NCBI GenBank assembly: GCA_950097015.1
Contig: CATNEN010000007.1
Span: forward strand, 2,170,001 to 2,234,000
DNA length: 64,000 nt
Direction: 5' to 3'
Origin: Macrostomum hystrix
Lineage: Eukaryota; Platyhelminthes; Macrostomidae
The number at the start of each line of letters is the position of its first letter. Position 1 is the first letter of the stretch. The notes beneath the pieces are model-generated. The model searched no databases. It was not told the DNA's origin and was given only the letters and a program-made list of their open reading frames with translations. Positions 34,101 through 46,100 of this stretch are shown piece by piece. The position numbers were made by a program, and so were the translations under genes.

Positions 34101-37100
34101 AAACATTGGACTTTTACAGGAGCAGATGGACTGTGCTGCGGCCAACGCTTGCCTGAATGTGAGCAACTGCTTGAACAGGATGGCCGAGATGGAGCAGCAG
34201 TGTGCAGCAAATGACCAGGTGAGGTCTCTCTTTCTCGTGTCGATCGATATATTTGCAAGTTTCACGCCCTGTGCGCTCAGCTATAGCTAATGAGAAACTG
34301 CTTCCAATGACTAATAGGTATTTTGCGACACAATTGCAGAACTTTTGCGTAAAGCAAGGAGTGTGCTACAATCGGACGTTATACCTGCCCTACGCGACCT
34401 GCGACTATGGTAGCGACTATTGCAACACCTCGATAAGCGCCAACAGCAGTGGAGCTGGTGAAAAAGTTCGCTGCTATGCCGGATTCAACCTGTGCCTCAC
34501 TCGGGAACAGTGCGTCGAAGCAGCCGCAAAGAGGTCGTGCCCCAGCAACGGGACCATCATCACATCTGTCTCGTCGAGCAACTCCTGCTTTGTGCCGCCA
34601 GATGTGGAGCTTCGCTTTACCCTACTGGAACAGGCTGGCCCAGGTGTGATGAGGCTTGGCTCGCACCTGCTCGACAGCAGTCGCATCAACCAGGAAATTC
34701 AGCTAAACAGATCTATTGACAACAACAGCTGCGTGAGTGCGGATGCGCAGGCGCTTGCTGGCTACACTGGATCAAATGCTAGCCTGTCATGGGTGAAGCT
34801 GAGGATGCGTCTCATTGACAGGCAGGGCAGAGTGATTGCACAATGCCAGCCAACCTATGGATTCCTGCTGCCACCAAAGTCGCGTCCAGCAGCATCCGCA
34901 TTCCCGACAGTTGTGCTGCAGAAGAACAGCACCGGAAGTGGCTACTACTACTACAGCGGCTACTACTACACCGACTACGTGTACCCGTCGAGTCTGCTGC
35001 GCACAGCTGCAAACGAATCGAATGCAACAGTGGCACCGTGGTGTGACACTCTTGGCGTCGCCGAGTTCCCTAGCTATGGACGAAACGCTGCTGCGCGACA
35101 GCTGTGTCGAGAGGCGCCAAGAAAGGCTGCCTACTGCTACATCGAGGCGCCGCCACTCTACACAGAAGTAACACTCAGTGCATATTCCTACAATAATTTT
35201 GCTCCGGCGGTGCCACACAAATCTGGATACCTATTGTTGACGATGGAAAACGCGTACATGTATGTCAACCTCAGACAGCCAGGAAGCGTGAGCCTAGTTT
35301 GTCGATCGTGGAACGGACTGCTGCCGACGCCCGACACGCCAGTAACTGACAATGACTACTTTGGAGATGAGATTCTCCGCATCGGCTACAGTCTGCTCTG
35401 CGGCTACGGCAGTGAGCCGTGTCTGGCCACCAAGAATTGCATTGCCATCGGAAATCCATGTCGCCGGAGCTTAAACTGCAGTCTAGCGGTGAGTTTTGAG
35501 GCTTGCAAAAGTAACAGTGCTGATTGGGGTGCTTCTCTGTTTTTGCTTCCTTCTGCGACTGTTACATTGAAAGAGCATCATTTTTGCTATATTACAATTT
35601 CAAGGCTATAGAATCTGCTGACTAAATTAGGTTGAAAACTGAGCACATTCTATACGTACACTATACACTATACGTACACTAGCTTCAAGCGCCTCTCCCA
35701 GTGAATGCTAGGCGTCGATCGGCCAACCTAAAATGTGACTACTGTATGGCCAAACATTGGACTTTTACAGGAGCAGATGGACTGTGCTGCGGCCAACGCT
35801 TGCCTGAATGTGAGCAACTGCTTGAACAGGATGGCCGAGATGGAGCAGCAGTGTGCAGCAAATGACCAGGTGAGGTCTCTCTTTCTCGTGTCGATCGATA
35901 TATTTGCAAGTTTCACGCCCTGTGCGCTCAGCTATAGCTAATGAGAAACTGCTTCCAATGACTAATAGGTATTTTGCGACACAATTGCAGAACTTTTGCG
36001 TAAAGCAAGGAGTGTGCTACAATCGGACGTTATACCTGCCCTACGCGACCTGCGACTATGGTAGCGACTATTGCAACACCTCGATAAGCGCCAACAGCAG
36101 TGGAGCTGGTGAAAAAGTTCGCTGCTATGCCGGATTCAACCTGTGCCTCACTCGGGAACAGTGCGTCGAAGCAGCCGCAAAGAGGTCGTGCCCCAGCAAC
36201 GGGACCATCATCACATCTGTCTCGTCGAGCAACTCCTGCTTTGTGCCGCCAGATGTGGAGCTTCGCTTTACCCTACTGGAACAGGCTGGCCCAGGTGTGA
36301 TGAGGCTTGGCTCGCACCTGCTCGACAGCAGTCGCATCAACCAGGAAATTCAGCTAAACAGATCTATTGACAACAACAGCTGCGTGAGTGCGGATGCGCA
36401 GGCGCTTGCTGGCTACACTGGATCAAATGCTAGCCTGTCATGGGTGAAGCTGAGGATGCGTCTCATTGACAGGCAGGGCAGAGTGATTGCACAATGCCAG
36501 CCAACCTATGGATTCCTGCTGCCACCAAAGTCGCGTCCAGCAGCATCCGCATTCCCGACAGTTGTGCTGCAGAAGAACAGCACCGGAAGTGGCTACTACT
36601 ACTACAGCGGCTACTACTACACCGACTACGTGTACCCGTCGAGTCTGCTGCGCACAGCTGCAAACGAATCGAATGCAACAGTGGCACCGTGGTGTGACAC
36701 TCTTGGCGTCGCCGAGTTCCCTAGCTATGGACGAAACGCTGCTGCGCGACAGCTGTGTCGAGAGGCGCCAAGAAAGGCTGCCTACTGCTACATCGAGGCG
36801 CCGCCACTCTACACAGAAGTAACACTCAGTGCATATTCCTACAATAATTTTGCTCCGGCGGTGCCACACAAATCTGGATACCTATTGTTGACGATGGAAA
36901 ACGCGTACATGTATGTCAACCTCAGACAGCCAGGAAGCGTGAGCCTAGTTTGTCGATCGTGGAACGGACTGCTGCCGACGCCCGACACGCCAGTAACTGA
37001 CAATGACTACTTTGGAGATGAGATTCTCCGCATCGGCTACAGTCTGCTCTGCGGCTACGGCAGTGAGCCGTGTCTGGCCACCAAGAATTGCATTGCCATC

Positions 37101-40100
37101 GGAAATCCATGTCGCCGGAGCTTAAACTGCAGTCTAGCGGTGAGTTTTGAGGCTTGCAAAAGTAACAGTGCTGATTGGGGTGCTTCTCTGTTTTTGCTTC
37201 CTTCTGCGACTGTTACATTGAAAGAGCATCATTTTTGCTATATTACAATTTCAAGGCTATAGAATCTGCTGACTAAATTAGGTTGAAAACTGAGCACATT
37301 CTATACGTACACTATACACTATACGTACACTAGCTTCAAGCGCCTCTCCCAGTGAATGCTAGGCGTCGATCGGCCAACCTAAAATGTGACTACTGTATGG
37401 CCAAACATTGGACTTTTACAGGAGCAGATGGACTGTGCTGCGGCCAACGCTTGCCTGAATGTGAGCAACTGCTTGAACAGGATGGCCGAGATGGAGCAGC
37501 AGTGTGCAGCAAATGACCAGGTGAGGTCTCTCTTTCTCGTGTCGATCGATATATTTGCAAGTTTCACGCCCTGTGCGCTCAGCTATAGCTAATGAGAAAC
37601 TGCTTCCAATGACTAATAGGTATTTTGCGACACAATTGCAGAACTTTTGCGTAAAGCAAGGAGTGTGCTACAATCGGACGTTATACCTGCCCTACGCGAC
37701 CTGCGACTATGGTAGCGACTATTGCAACACCTCGATAAGCGCCAACAGCAGTGGAGCTGGTGAAAAAGTTCGCTGCTATGCCGGATTCAACCTGTGCCTC
37801 ACTCGGGAACAGTGCGTCGAAGCAGCCGCAAAGAGGTCGTGCCCCAGCAACGGGACCATCATCACATCTGTCTCGTCGAGCAACTCCTGCTTTGTGCCGC
37901 CAGATGTGGAGCTTCGCTTTACCCTACTGGAACAGGCTGGCCCAGGTGTGATGAGGCTTGGCTCGCACCTGCTCGACAGCAGTCGCATCAACCAGGAAAT
38001 TCAGCTAAACAGATCTATTGACAACAACAGCTGCGTGAGTGCGGATGCGCAGGCGCTTGCTGGCTACACTGGATCAAATGCTAGCCTGTCATGGGTGAAG
38101 CTGAGGATGCGTCTCATTGACAGGCAGGGCAGAGTGATTGCACAATGCCAGCCAACCTATGGATTCCTGCTGCCACCAAAGTCGCGTCCAGCAGCATCCG
38201 CATTCCCGACAGTTGTGCTGCAGAAGAACAGCACCGGAAGTGGCTACTACTACTACAGCGGCTACTACTACACCGACTACGTGTACCCGTCGAGTCTGCT
38301 GCGCACAGCTGCAAACGAATCGAATGCAACAGTGGCACCGTGGTGTGACACTCTTGGCGTCGCCGAGTTCCCTAGCTATGGACGAAACGCTGCTGCGCGA
38401 CAGCTGTGTCGAGAGGCGCCAAGAAAGGCTGCCTACTGCTACATCGAGGCGCCGCCACTCTACACAGAAGTAACACTCAGTGCATATTCCTACAATAATT
38501 TTGCTCCGGCGGTGCCACACAAATCTGGATACCTATTGTTGACGATGGAAAACGCGTACATGTATGTCAACCTCAGACAGCCAGGAAGCGTGAGCCTAGT
38601 TTGTCGATCGTGGAACGGACTGCTGCCGACGCCCGACACGCCAGTAACTGACAATGACTACTTTGGAGATGAGATTCTCCGCATCGGCTACAGTCTGCTC
38701 TGCGGCTACGGCAGTGAGCCGTGTCTGGCCACCAAGAATTGCATTGCCATCGGAAATCCATGTCGCCGGAGCTTAAACTGCAGTCTAGCGGTGAGTTTTG
38801 AGGCTTGCAAAAGTAACAGTGCTGATTGGGGTGCTTCTCTGTTTTTGCTTCCTTCTGCGACTGTTACATTGAAAGAGCATCATTTTTGCTATATTACAAT
38901 TTCAAGGCTATAGAATCTGCTGACTAAATTAGGTTGAAAACTGAGCACATTCTATACGTACACTATACACTATACGTACACTAGCTTCAAGCGCCTCTCC
39001 CAGTGAATGCTAGGCGTCGATCGGCCAACCTAAAATGTGACTACTGTATGGCCAAACATTGGACTTTTACAGGAGCAGATGGACTGTGCTGCGGCCAACG
39101 CTTGCCTGAATGTGAGCAACTGCTTGAACAGGATGGCCGAGATGGAGCAGCAGTGTGCAGCAAATGACCAGGTGAGGTCTCTCTTTCTCGTGTCGATCGA
39201 TATATTTGCAAGTTTCACGCCCTGTGCGCTCAGCTATAGCTAATGAGAAACTGCTTCCAATGACTAATAGGTATTTTGCGACACAATTGCAGAACTTTTG
39301 CGTAAAGCAAGGAGTGTGCTACAATCGGACGTTATACCTGCCCTACGCGACCTGCGACTATGGTAGCGACTATTGCAACACCTCGATAAGCGCCAACAGC
39401 AGTGGAGCTGGTGAAAAAGTTCGCTGCTATGCCGGATTCAACCTGTGCCTCACTCGGGAACAGTGCGTCGAAGCAGCCGCAAAGAGGTCGTGCCCCAGCA
39501 ACGGGACCATCATCACATCTGTCTCGTCGAGCAACTCCTGCTTTGTGCCGCCAGATGTGGAGCTTCGCTTTACCCTACTGGAACAGGCTGGCCCAGGTGT
39601 GATGAGGCTTGGCTCGCACCTGCTCGACAGCAGTCGCATCAACCAGGAAATTCAGCTAAACAGATCTATTGACAACAACAGCTGCGTGAGTGCGGATGCG
39701 CAGGCGCTTGCTGGCTACACTGGATCTAATGCTAGCCTGTCATGGGTGAAGCTGAGGATGCGTCTCATTGACAGGCAGGGCAGAGTGATTGCACAATGCC
39801 AGCCAACCTATGGATTCCTGCTGCCACCAAAGTCGCGTCCAGCAGCATCCGCATTCCCGACAGTTGTGCTGCAGAAGAACAGCACCGGAAGTGGCTACTA
39901 CTACTACAGCGGCTACTACTACACCGACTACGTGTACCCGTCGAGTCTGCTGCGCACAGCTGCAAACGAATCGAATGCAACAGTGGCACCGTGGTGTGAC
40001 ACTCTTGGCGTCGCCGAGTTCCCTAGCTATGGACGAAACGCTGCTGCGCGACAGCTGTGTCGAGAGGCGCCAAGAAAGGCTGCCTACTGCTACATCGAGG

Positions 40101-43100
40101 CGCCGCCACTCTACACAGAAGTAACACTCAGTGCATATTCCTACAATAATTTTGCTCCGGCGGTGCCACACAAATCTGGATACCTATTGTTGACGATGGA
40201 AAACGCGTACATGTATGTCAACCTCAGACAGCCAGGAAGCGTGAGCCTAGTTTGTCGATCGTGGAACGGACTGCTGCCGACGCCCGACACGCCAGTAACT
40301 GACAATGACTACTTTGGAGATGAGATTCTCCGCATCGGCTACAGTCTGCTCTGCGGCTACGGCAGTGAGCCGTGTCTGGCCACCAAGAATTGCATTGCCA
40401 TCGGAAATCCATGTCGCCGGAGCTTAAACTGCAGTCTAGCGGTGAGTTTTGAGGCTTGCAAAAGTAACAGTGCTGATTGGGGTGCTTCTCTGTTTTTGCT
40501 TCCTTCTGCGACTGTTACATTGAAAGAGCATCATTTTTGCTATATTACAATTTCAAGGCTATAGAATCTGCTGACTAAATTAGGTTGAAAACTGAGCACA
40601 TTCTATACGTACACTATACACTATACGTACACTAGCTTCAAGCGCCTCTCCCAGTGAATGCTAGGCGTCGATCGGCCAACCTAAAATGTGACTACTGTAT
40701 GGCCAAACATTGGACTTTTACAGGAGCAGATGGACTGTGCTGCGGCCAACGCTTGCCTGAATGTGAGCAACTGCTTGAACAGGATGGCCGAGATGGAGCA
40801 GCAGTGTGCAGCAAATGACCAGGTGAGGTCTCTCTTTCTCGTGTCGATCGATATATTTGCAAGTTTCACGCCCTGTGCGCTCAGCTATAGCTAATGAGAA
40901 ACTGCTTCCAATGACTAATAGGTATTTTGCGACACAATTGCAGAACTTTTGCGTAAAGCAAGTAGTGTGCTACAATCGGACGTTATACCTGCCCTACGCG
41001 ACCTGCGACTATGGTAGCGACTATTGCAACACCTCGATAAGCGCCAACAGCAGTGGAGCTGGTGAAAAAGTTCGCTGCTATGCCGGATTCAACCTGTGCC
41101 TCACTCGGGAACAGTGCGTCGAAGCAGCCGCAAAGAGGTCGTGCCCCAGCAACGGGACCATCATCACATCTGTCTCGTCGAGCAACTCCTGCTTTGTGCC
41201 GCCAGATGTGGAGCTTCGCTTTACCCTACTGGAACAGGCTGGCCCAGGTGTGATGAGGCTTGGCTCGCACCTGCTCGACAGCAGTCGCATCAACCAGGAA
41301 ATTCAGCTAAACAGATCTATTGACAACAACAGCTGCGTGAGTGCGGATGCGCAGGCGCTTGCTGGCTACACTGGATCTAATGCTAGCCTGTCATGGGTGA
41401 AGCTGAGGATGCGTCTCATTGACAGGCAGGGCAGAGTGATTGCACAATGCCAGCCAACCTATGGATTCCTGCTGCCACCAAAGTCGCGTCCAGCAGCATC
41501 CGCATTCCCGACAGTTGTGCTGCAGAAGAACAGCACCGGAAGTGGCTACTACTACTACAGCGGCTACTACTACACCGACTACGTGTACCCGTCGAGTCTG
41601 CTGCGCACAGCTGCAAACGAATCGAATGCAACAGTGGCACCGTGGTGTGACACTCTTGGCGTCGCCGAGTTCCCTAGCTATGGACGAAACGCTGCTGCGC
41701 GACAGCTGTGTCGAGAGGCGCCAAGAAAGGCTGCCTACTGCTACATCGAGGCGCCGCCACTCTACACAGAAGTAACACTCAGTGCATATTCCTACAATAA
41801 TTTTGCTCCGGCGGTGCCACACAAATCTGGATACCTATTGTTGACGATGGAAAACGCGTACATGTATGTCAACCTCAGACAGCCAGGAAGCGTGAGCCTA
41901 GTTTGTCGATCGTGGAACGGACTGCTGCCGACGCCCGACACGCCAGTAACTGACAATGACTACTTTGGAGATGAGATTCTCCGCATCGGCTACAGTCTGC
42001 TCTGCGGCTACGGCAGTGAGCCGTGTCTGGCCACCAAGAATTGCATTGCCATCGGAAATCCATGTCGCCGGAGCTTAAACTGCAGTCTAGCGGTGAGTTT
42101 TGAGGCTTGCAAAAGTAACAGTGCTGATTGGGGTGCTTCTCTGTTTTTGCTTCCTTCTGCGACTGTTACATTGAAAGAGCATCATTTTTGCTATATTACA
42201 ATTTCAAGGCTATAGAATCTGCTGACTAAATTAGGTTGAAAACTGAGCACATTCTATACGTACACTATACACTATACGTACACTAGCTTCAAGCGCCTCT
42301 CCCAGTGAATGCTAGGCGTCGATCGGCCAACCTAAAATGTGACTACTGTATGGCCAAACATTGGACTTTTACAGGAGCAGATGGACTGTGCTGCGGCCAA
42401 CGCTTGCCTGAATGTGAGCAACTGCTTGAACAGGATGGCCGAGATGGAGCAGCAGTGTGCAGCAAATGACCAGGTGAGGTCTCTCTTTCTCGTGTCGATC
42501 GATATATTTGCAAGTTTCACGCCCTGTGCGCTCAGCTATAGCTAATGAGAAACTGCTTCCAATGACTAATAGGTATTTTGCGACACAATTGCAGAACTTT
42601 TGCGTAAAGCAAGGAGTGTGCTACAATCGGACGTTATACCTGCCCTACGCGACCTGCGACTATGGTAGCGACTATTGCAACACCTCGATAAGCGCCAACA
42701 GCAGTGGAGCTGGTGAAAAAGTTCGCTGCTATGCCGGATTCAACCTGTGCCTCACTCGGGAACAGTGCGTCGAAGCAGCCGCAAAGAGGTCGTGCCCCAG
42801 CAACGGGACCATCATCACATCTGTCTCGTCGAGCAACTCCTGCTTTGTGCCGCCAGATGTGGAGCTTCGCTTTACCCTACTGGAACAGGCTGGCCCAGGT
42901 GTGATGAGGCTTGGCTCGCACCTGCTCGACAGCAGTCGCATCAACCAGGAAATTCAGCTAAACAGATCTATTGACAACAACAGCTGCGTGAGTGCGGATG
43001 CGCAGGCGCTTGCTGGCTACACTGGATCTAATGCTAGCCTGTCATGGGTGAAGCTGAGGATGCGTCTCATTGACAGGCAGGGCAGAGTGATTGCACAATG

Positions 43101-46100
43101 CCAGCCAACCTATGGATTCCTGCTGCCACCAAAGTCGCGTCCAGCAGCATCCGCATTCCCGACAGTTGTGCTGCAGAAGAACAGCACCGGAAGTGGCTAC
43201 TACTACTACAGCGGCTACTACTACACCGACTACGTGTACCCGTCGAGTCTGCTGCGCACAGCTGCAAACGAATCGAATGCAACAGTGGCACCGTGGTGTG
43301 ACACTCTTGGCGTCGCCGAGTTCCCTAGCTATGGACGAAACGCTGCTGCGCGACAGCTGTGTCGAGAGGCGCCAAGAAAGGCTGCCTACTGCTACATCGA
43401 GGCGCCGCCACTCTACACAGAAGTAACACTCAGTGCATATTCCTACAATAATTTTGCTCCGGCGGTGCCACACAAATCTGGATACCTATTGTTGACGATG
43501 GAAAACGCGTACATGTATGTCAACCTCAGACAGCCAGGAAGCGTGAGCCTAGTTTGTCGATCGTGGAACGGACTGCTGCCGACGCCCGACACGCCAGTAA
43601 CTGACAATGACTACTTTGGAGATGAGATTCTCCGCATCGGCTACAGTCTGCTCTGCGGCTACGGCAGTGAGCCGTGTCTGGCCACCAAGAATTGCATTGC
43701 CATCGGAAATCCATGTCGCCGGAGCTTAAACTGCAGTCTAGCGGTGAGTTTTGAGGCTTGCAAAAGTAACAGTGCTGATTGGGGTGCTTCTCTGTTTTTG
43801 CTTCCTTCTGCGACTGTTACATTGAAAGAGCATCATTTTTGCTATATTACAATTTCAAGGCTATAGAATCTGCTGACTAAATTAGGTTGAAAACTGAGCA
43901 CATTCTATACGTACACTATACACTATACGTACACTAGCTTCAAGCGCCTCTCCCAGTGAATGCTAGGCGTCGATCGGCCAACCTAAAATGTGACTACTGT
44001 ATGGCCAAACATTGGACTTTTACAGGAGCAGATGGACTGTGCTGCGGCCAACGCTTGCCTGAATGTGAGCAACTGCTTGAACAGGATGGCCGAGATGGAG
44101 CAGCAGTGTGCAGCAAATGACCAGGTGAGGTCTCTCTTTCTCGTGTCGATCGATATATTTGCAAGTTTCACGCCCTGTGCGCTCAGCTATAGCTAATGAG
44201 AAACTGCTTCCAATGACTAATAGGTATTTTGCGACACAATTGCAGAACTTTTGCGTAAAGCAAGGAGTGTGCTACAATCGGACGTTATACCTGCCCTACG
44301 CGACCTGCGACTATGGTAGCGACTATTGCAACACCTCGATAAGCGCCAACAGCAGTGGAGCTGGTGAAAAAGTTCGCTGCTATGCCGGATTCAACCTGTG
44401 CCTCACTCGGGAACAGTGCGTCGAAGCAGCCGCAAAGAGGTCGTGCCCCAGCAACGGGACCATCATCACATCTGTCTCGTCGAGCAACTCCTGCTTTGTG
44501 CCGCCAGATGTGGAGCTTCGCTTTACCCTACTGGAACAGGCTGGCCCAGGTGTGATGAGGCTTGGCTCGCACCTGCTCGACAGCAGTCGCATCAACCAGG
44601 AAATTCAGCTAAACAGATCTATTGACAACAACAGCTGCGTGAGTGCGGATGCGCAGGCGCTTGCTGGCTACACTGGATCAAATGCTAGCCTGTCATGGGT
44701 GAAGCTGAGGATGCGTCTCATTGACAGGCAGGGCAGAGTGATTGCACAATGCCAGCCAACCTATGGATTCCTGCTGCCACCAAAGTCGCGTCCAGCAGCA
44801 TCCGCATTCCCGACAGTTGTGCTGCAGAAGAACAGCACCGGAAGTGGCTACTACTACTACAGCGGCTACTACTACACCGACTACGTGTACCCGTCGAGTC
44901 TGCTGCGCACAGCTGCAAACGAATCGAATGCAACAGTGGCACCGTGGTGTGACACTCTTGGCGTCGCCGAGTTCCCTAGCTATGGACGAAACGCTGCTGC
45001 GCGACAGCTGTGTCGAGAGGCGCCAAGAAAGGCTGCCTACTGCTACATCGAGGCGCCGCCACTCTACACAGAAGTAACACTCAGTGCATATTCCTACAAT
45101 AATTTTGCTCCGGCGGTGCCACACAAATCTGGATACCTATTGTTGACGATGGAAAACGCGTACATGTATGTCAACCTCAGACAGCCAGGAAGCGTGAGCC
45201 TAGTTTGTCGATCGTGGAACGGACTGCTGCCGACGCCCGACACGCCAGTAACTGACAATGACTACTTTGGAGATGAGATTCTCCGCATCGGCTACAGTCT
45301 GCTCTGCGGCTACGGCAGTGAGCCGTGTCTGGCCACCAAGAATTGCATTGCCATCGGAAATCCATGTCGCGAATATTTAAGCTGTGGAGTTGTAAGTTTT
45401 TTGTAGTTTGGATTGTGTTTTAGTCAGTCTCTTTGGTTTTGCTTTTTATTAGTGATGTAGTACTATGTCTTGTTTTGCTTTTCTTGAAGCAACTCGCCGT
45501 GTACTATTAGTACCCTTTGGGTGATGTGATTTGAAAACTAATTAGCGTGTTTTTTCAGGTTGTGTGTCCCGGAAGCAAACTTCTATTGTGTTATTCCTCT
45601 TGTATTTCGTCTCTTCTTGAGCTGCGATCGCGGTGCAGCTTGTCCGACAAGGTGTGTTTGATTAAATAAAATTGTTCTTAATCTCAGGGTGACTTTTCTG
45701 TAAAAAATTCTGTAAGCATAAATTTTATATACAGGATTTTTGTCCGTCGACTGCGAAATGTGGCGTTGTTTCTTCGGAGAGTTGTCCGGCGCTGTCTGCA
45801 AATTTAACACAATGTGGGGACGAGAATAAGGTGCGATTAGTAGCTTTTTTGCTCTAATAATACTTTTACATTAGCTTTTACAATAACTTTTAAACATTAG
45901 TTGTGCAACTTCCAGTACTCTTCTTACCTACCAACAGAAATGGACTGCAGAGCTATCAAATGCAATGTGGGCCCCATTCTAGCACTCTGAGCCATGATTT
46001 AATTCAGCTGTCTTTATTATTCCTAATATCATTCTCCCTGCCTGCTCTCTCAGTTGTCTATTATCAGTTTTGTAGACTAGAGTACTTCTCAGTTGCATAA

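Larger units (their letters stand above)
19236..45370 (+). repeat. 1,651-bp coding tandem array, 15.8 units, carrying 16 exon pairs
   Basis: Each unit holds a 99-bp exon, a 121-bp intron, a 1,149-bp exon and a 282-bp intron. The period is exactly 1,651 bp throughout. By eye the copies are almost identical; I found only a T at 39727, 41378 and 43029 (silent, Ser) where others have A, a G-to-T at 40963 (Gly to Val), and 19245 at the left edge. Homology begins in the intron before exon a of copy 1 and ends inside exon b of copy 16 at 45370, so the recombination unit is offset from the exon unit. The direct-repeat pair TATACGTACAC (for example 20792 and 20810) sits in each inter-pair intron. Confidence 0.95.

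Noticed and set aside
19236-45370. CRISPR array or satellite DNA
   Set aside because: The unit is 1,651 bp with two intact coding exons and introns, and there are no short repeats with unique spacers. It is coding tandem duplication in a eukaryotic gene.
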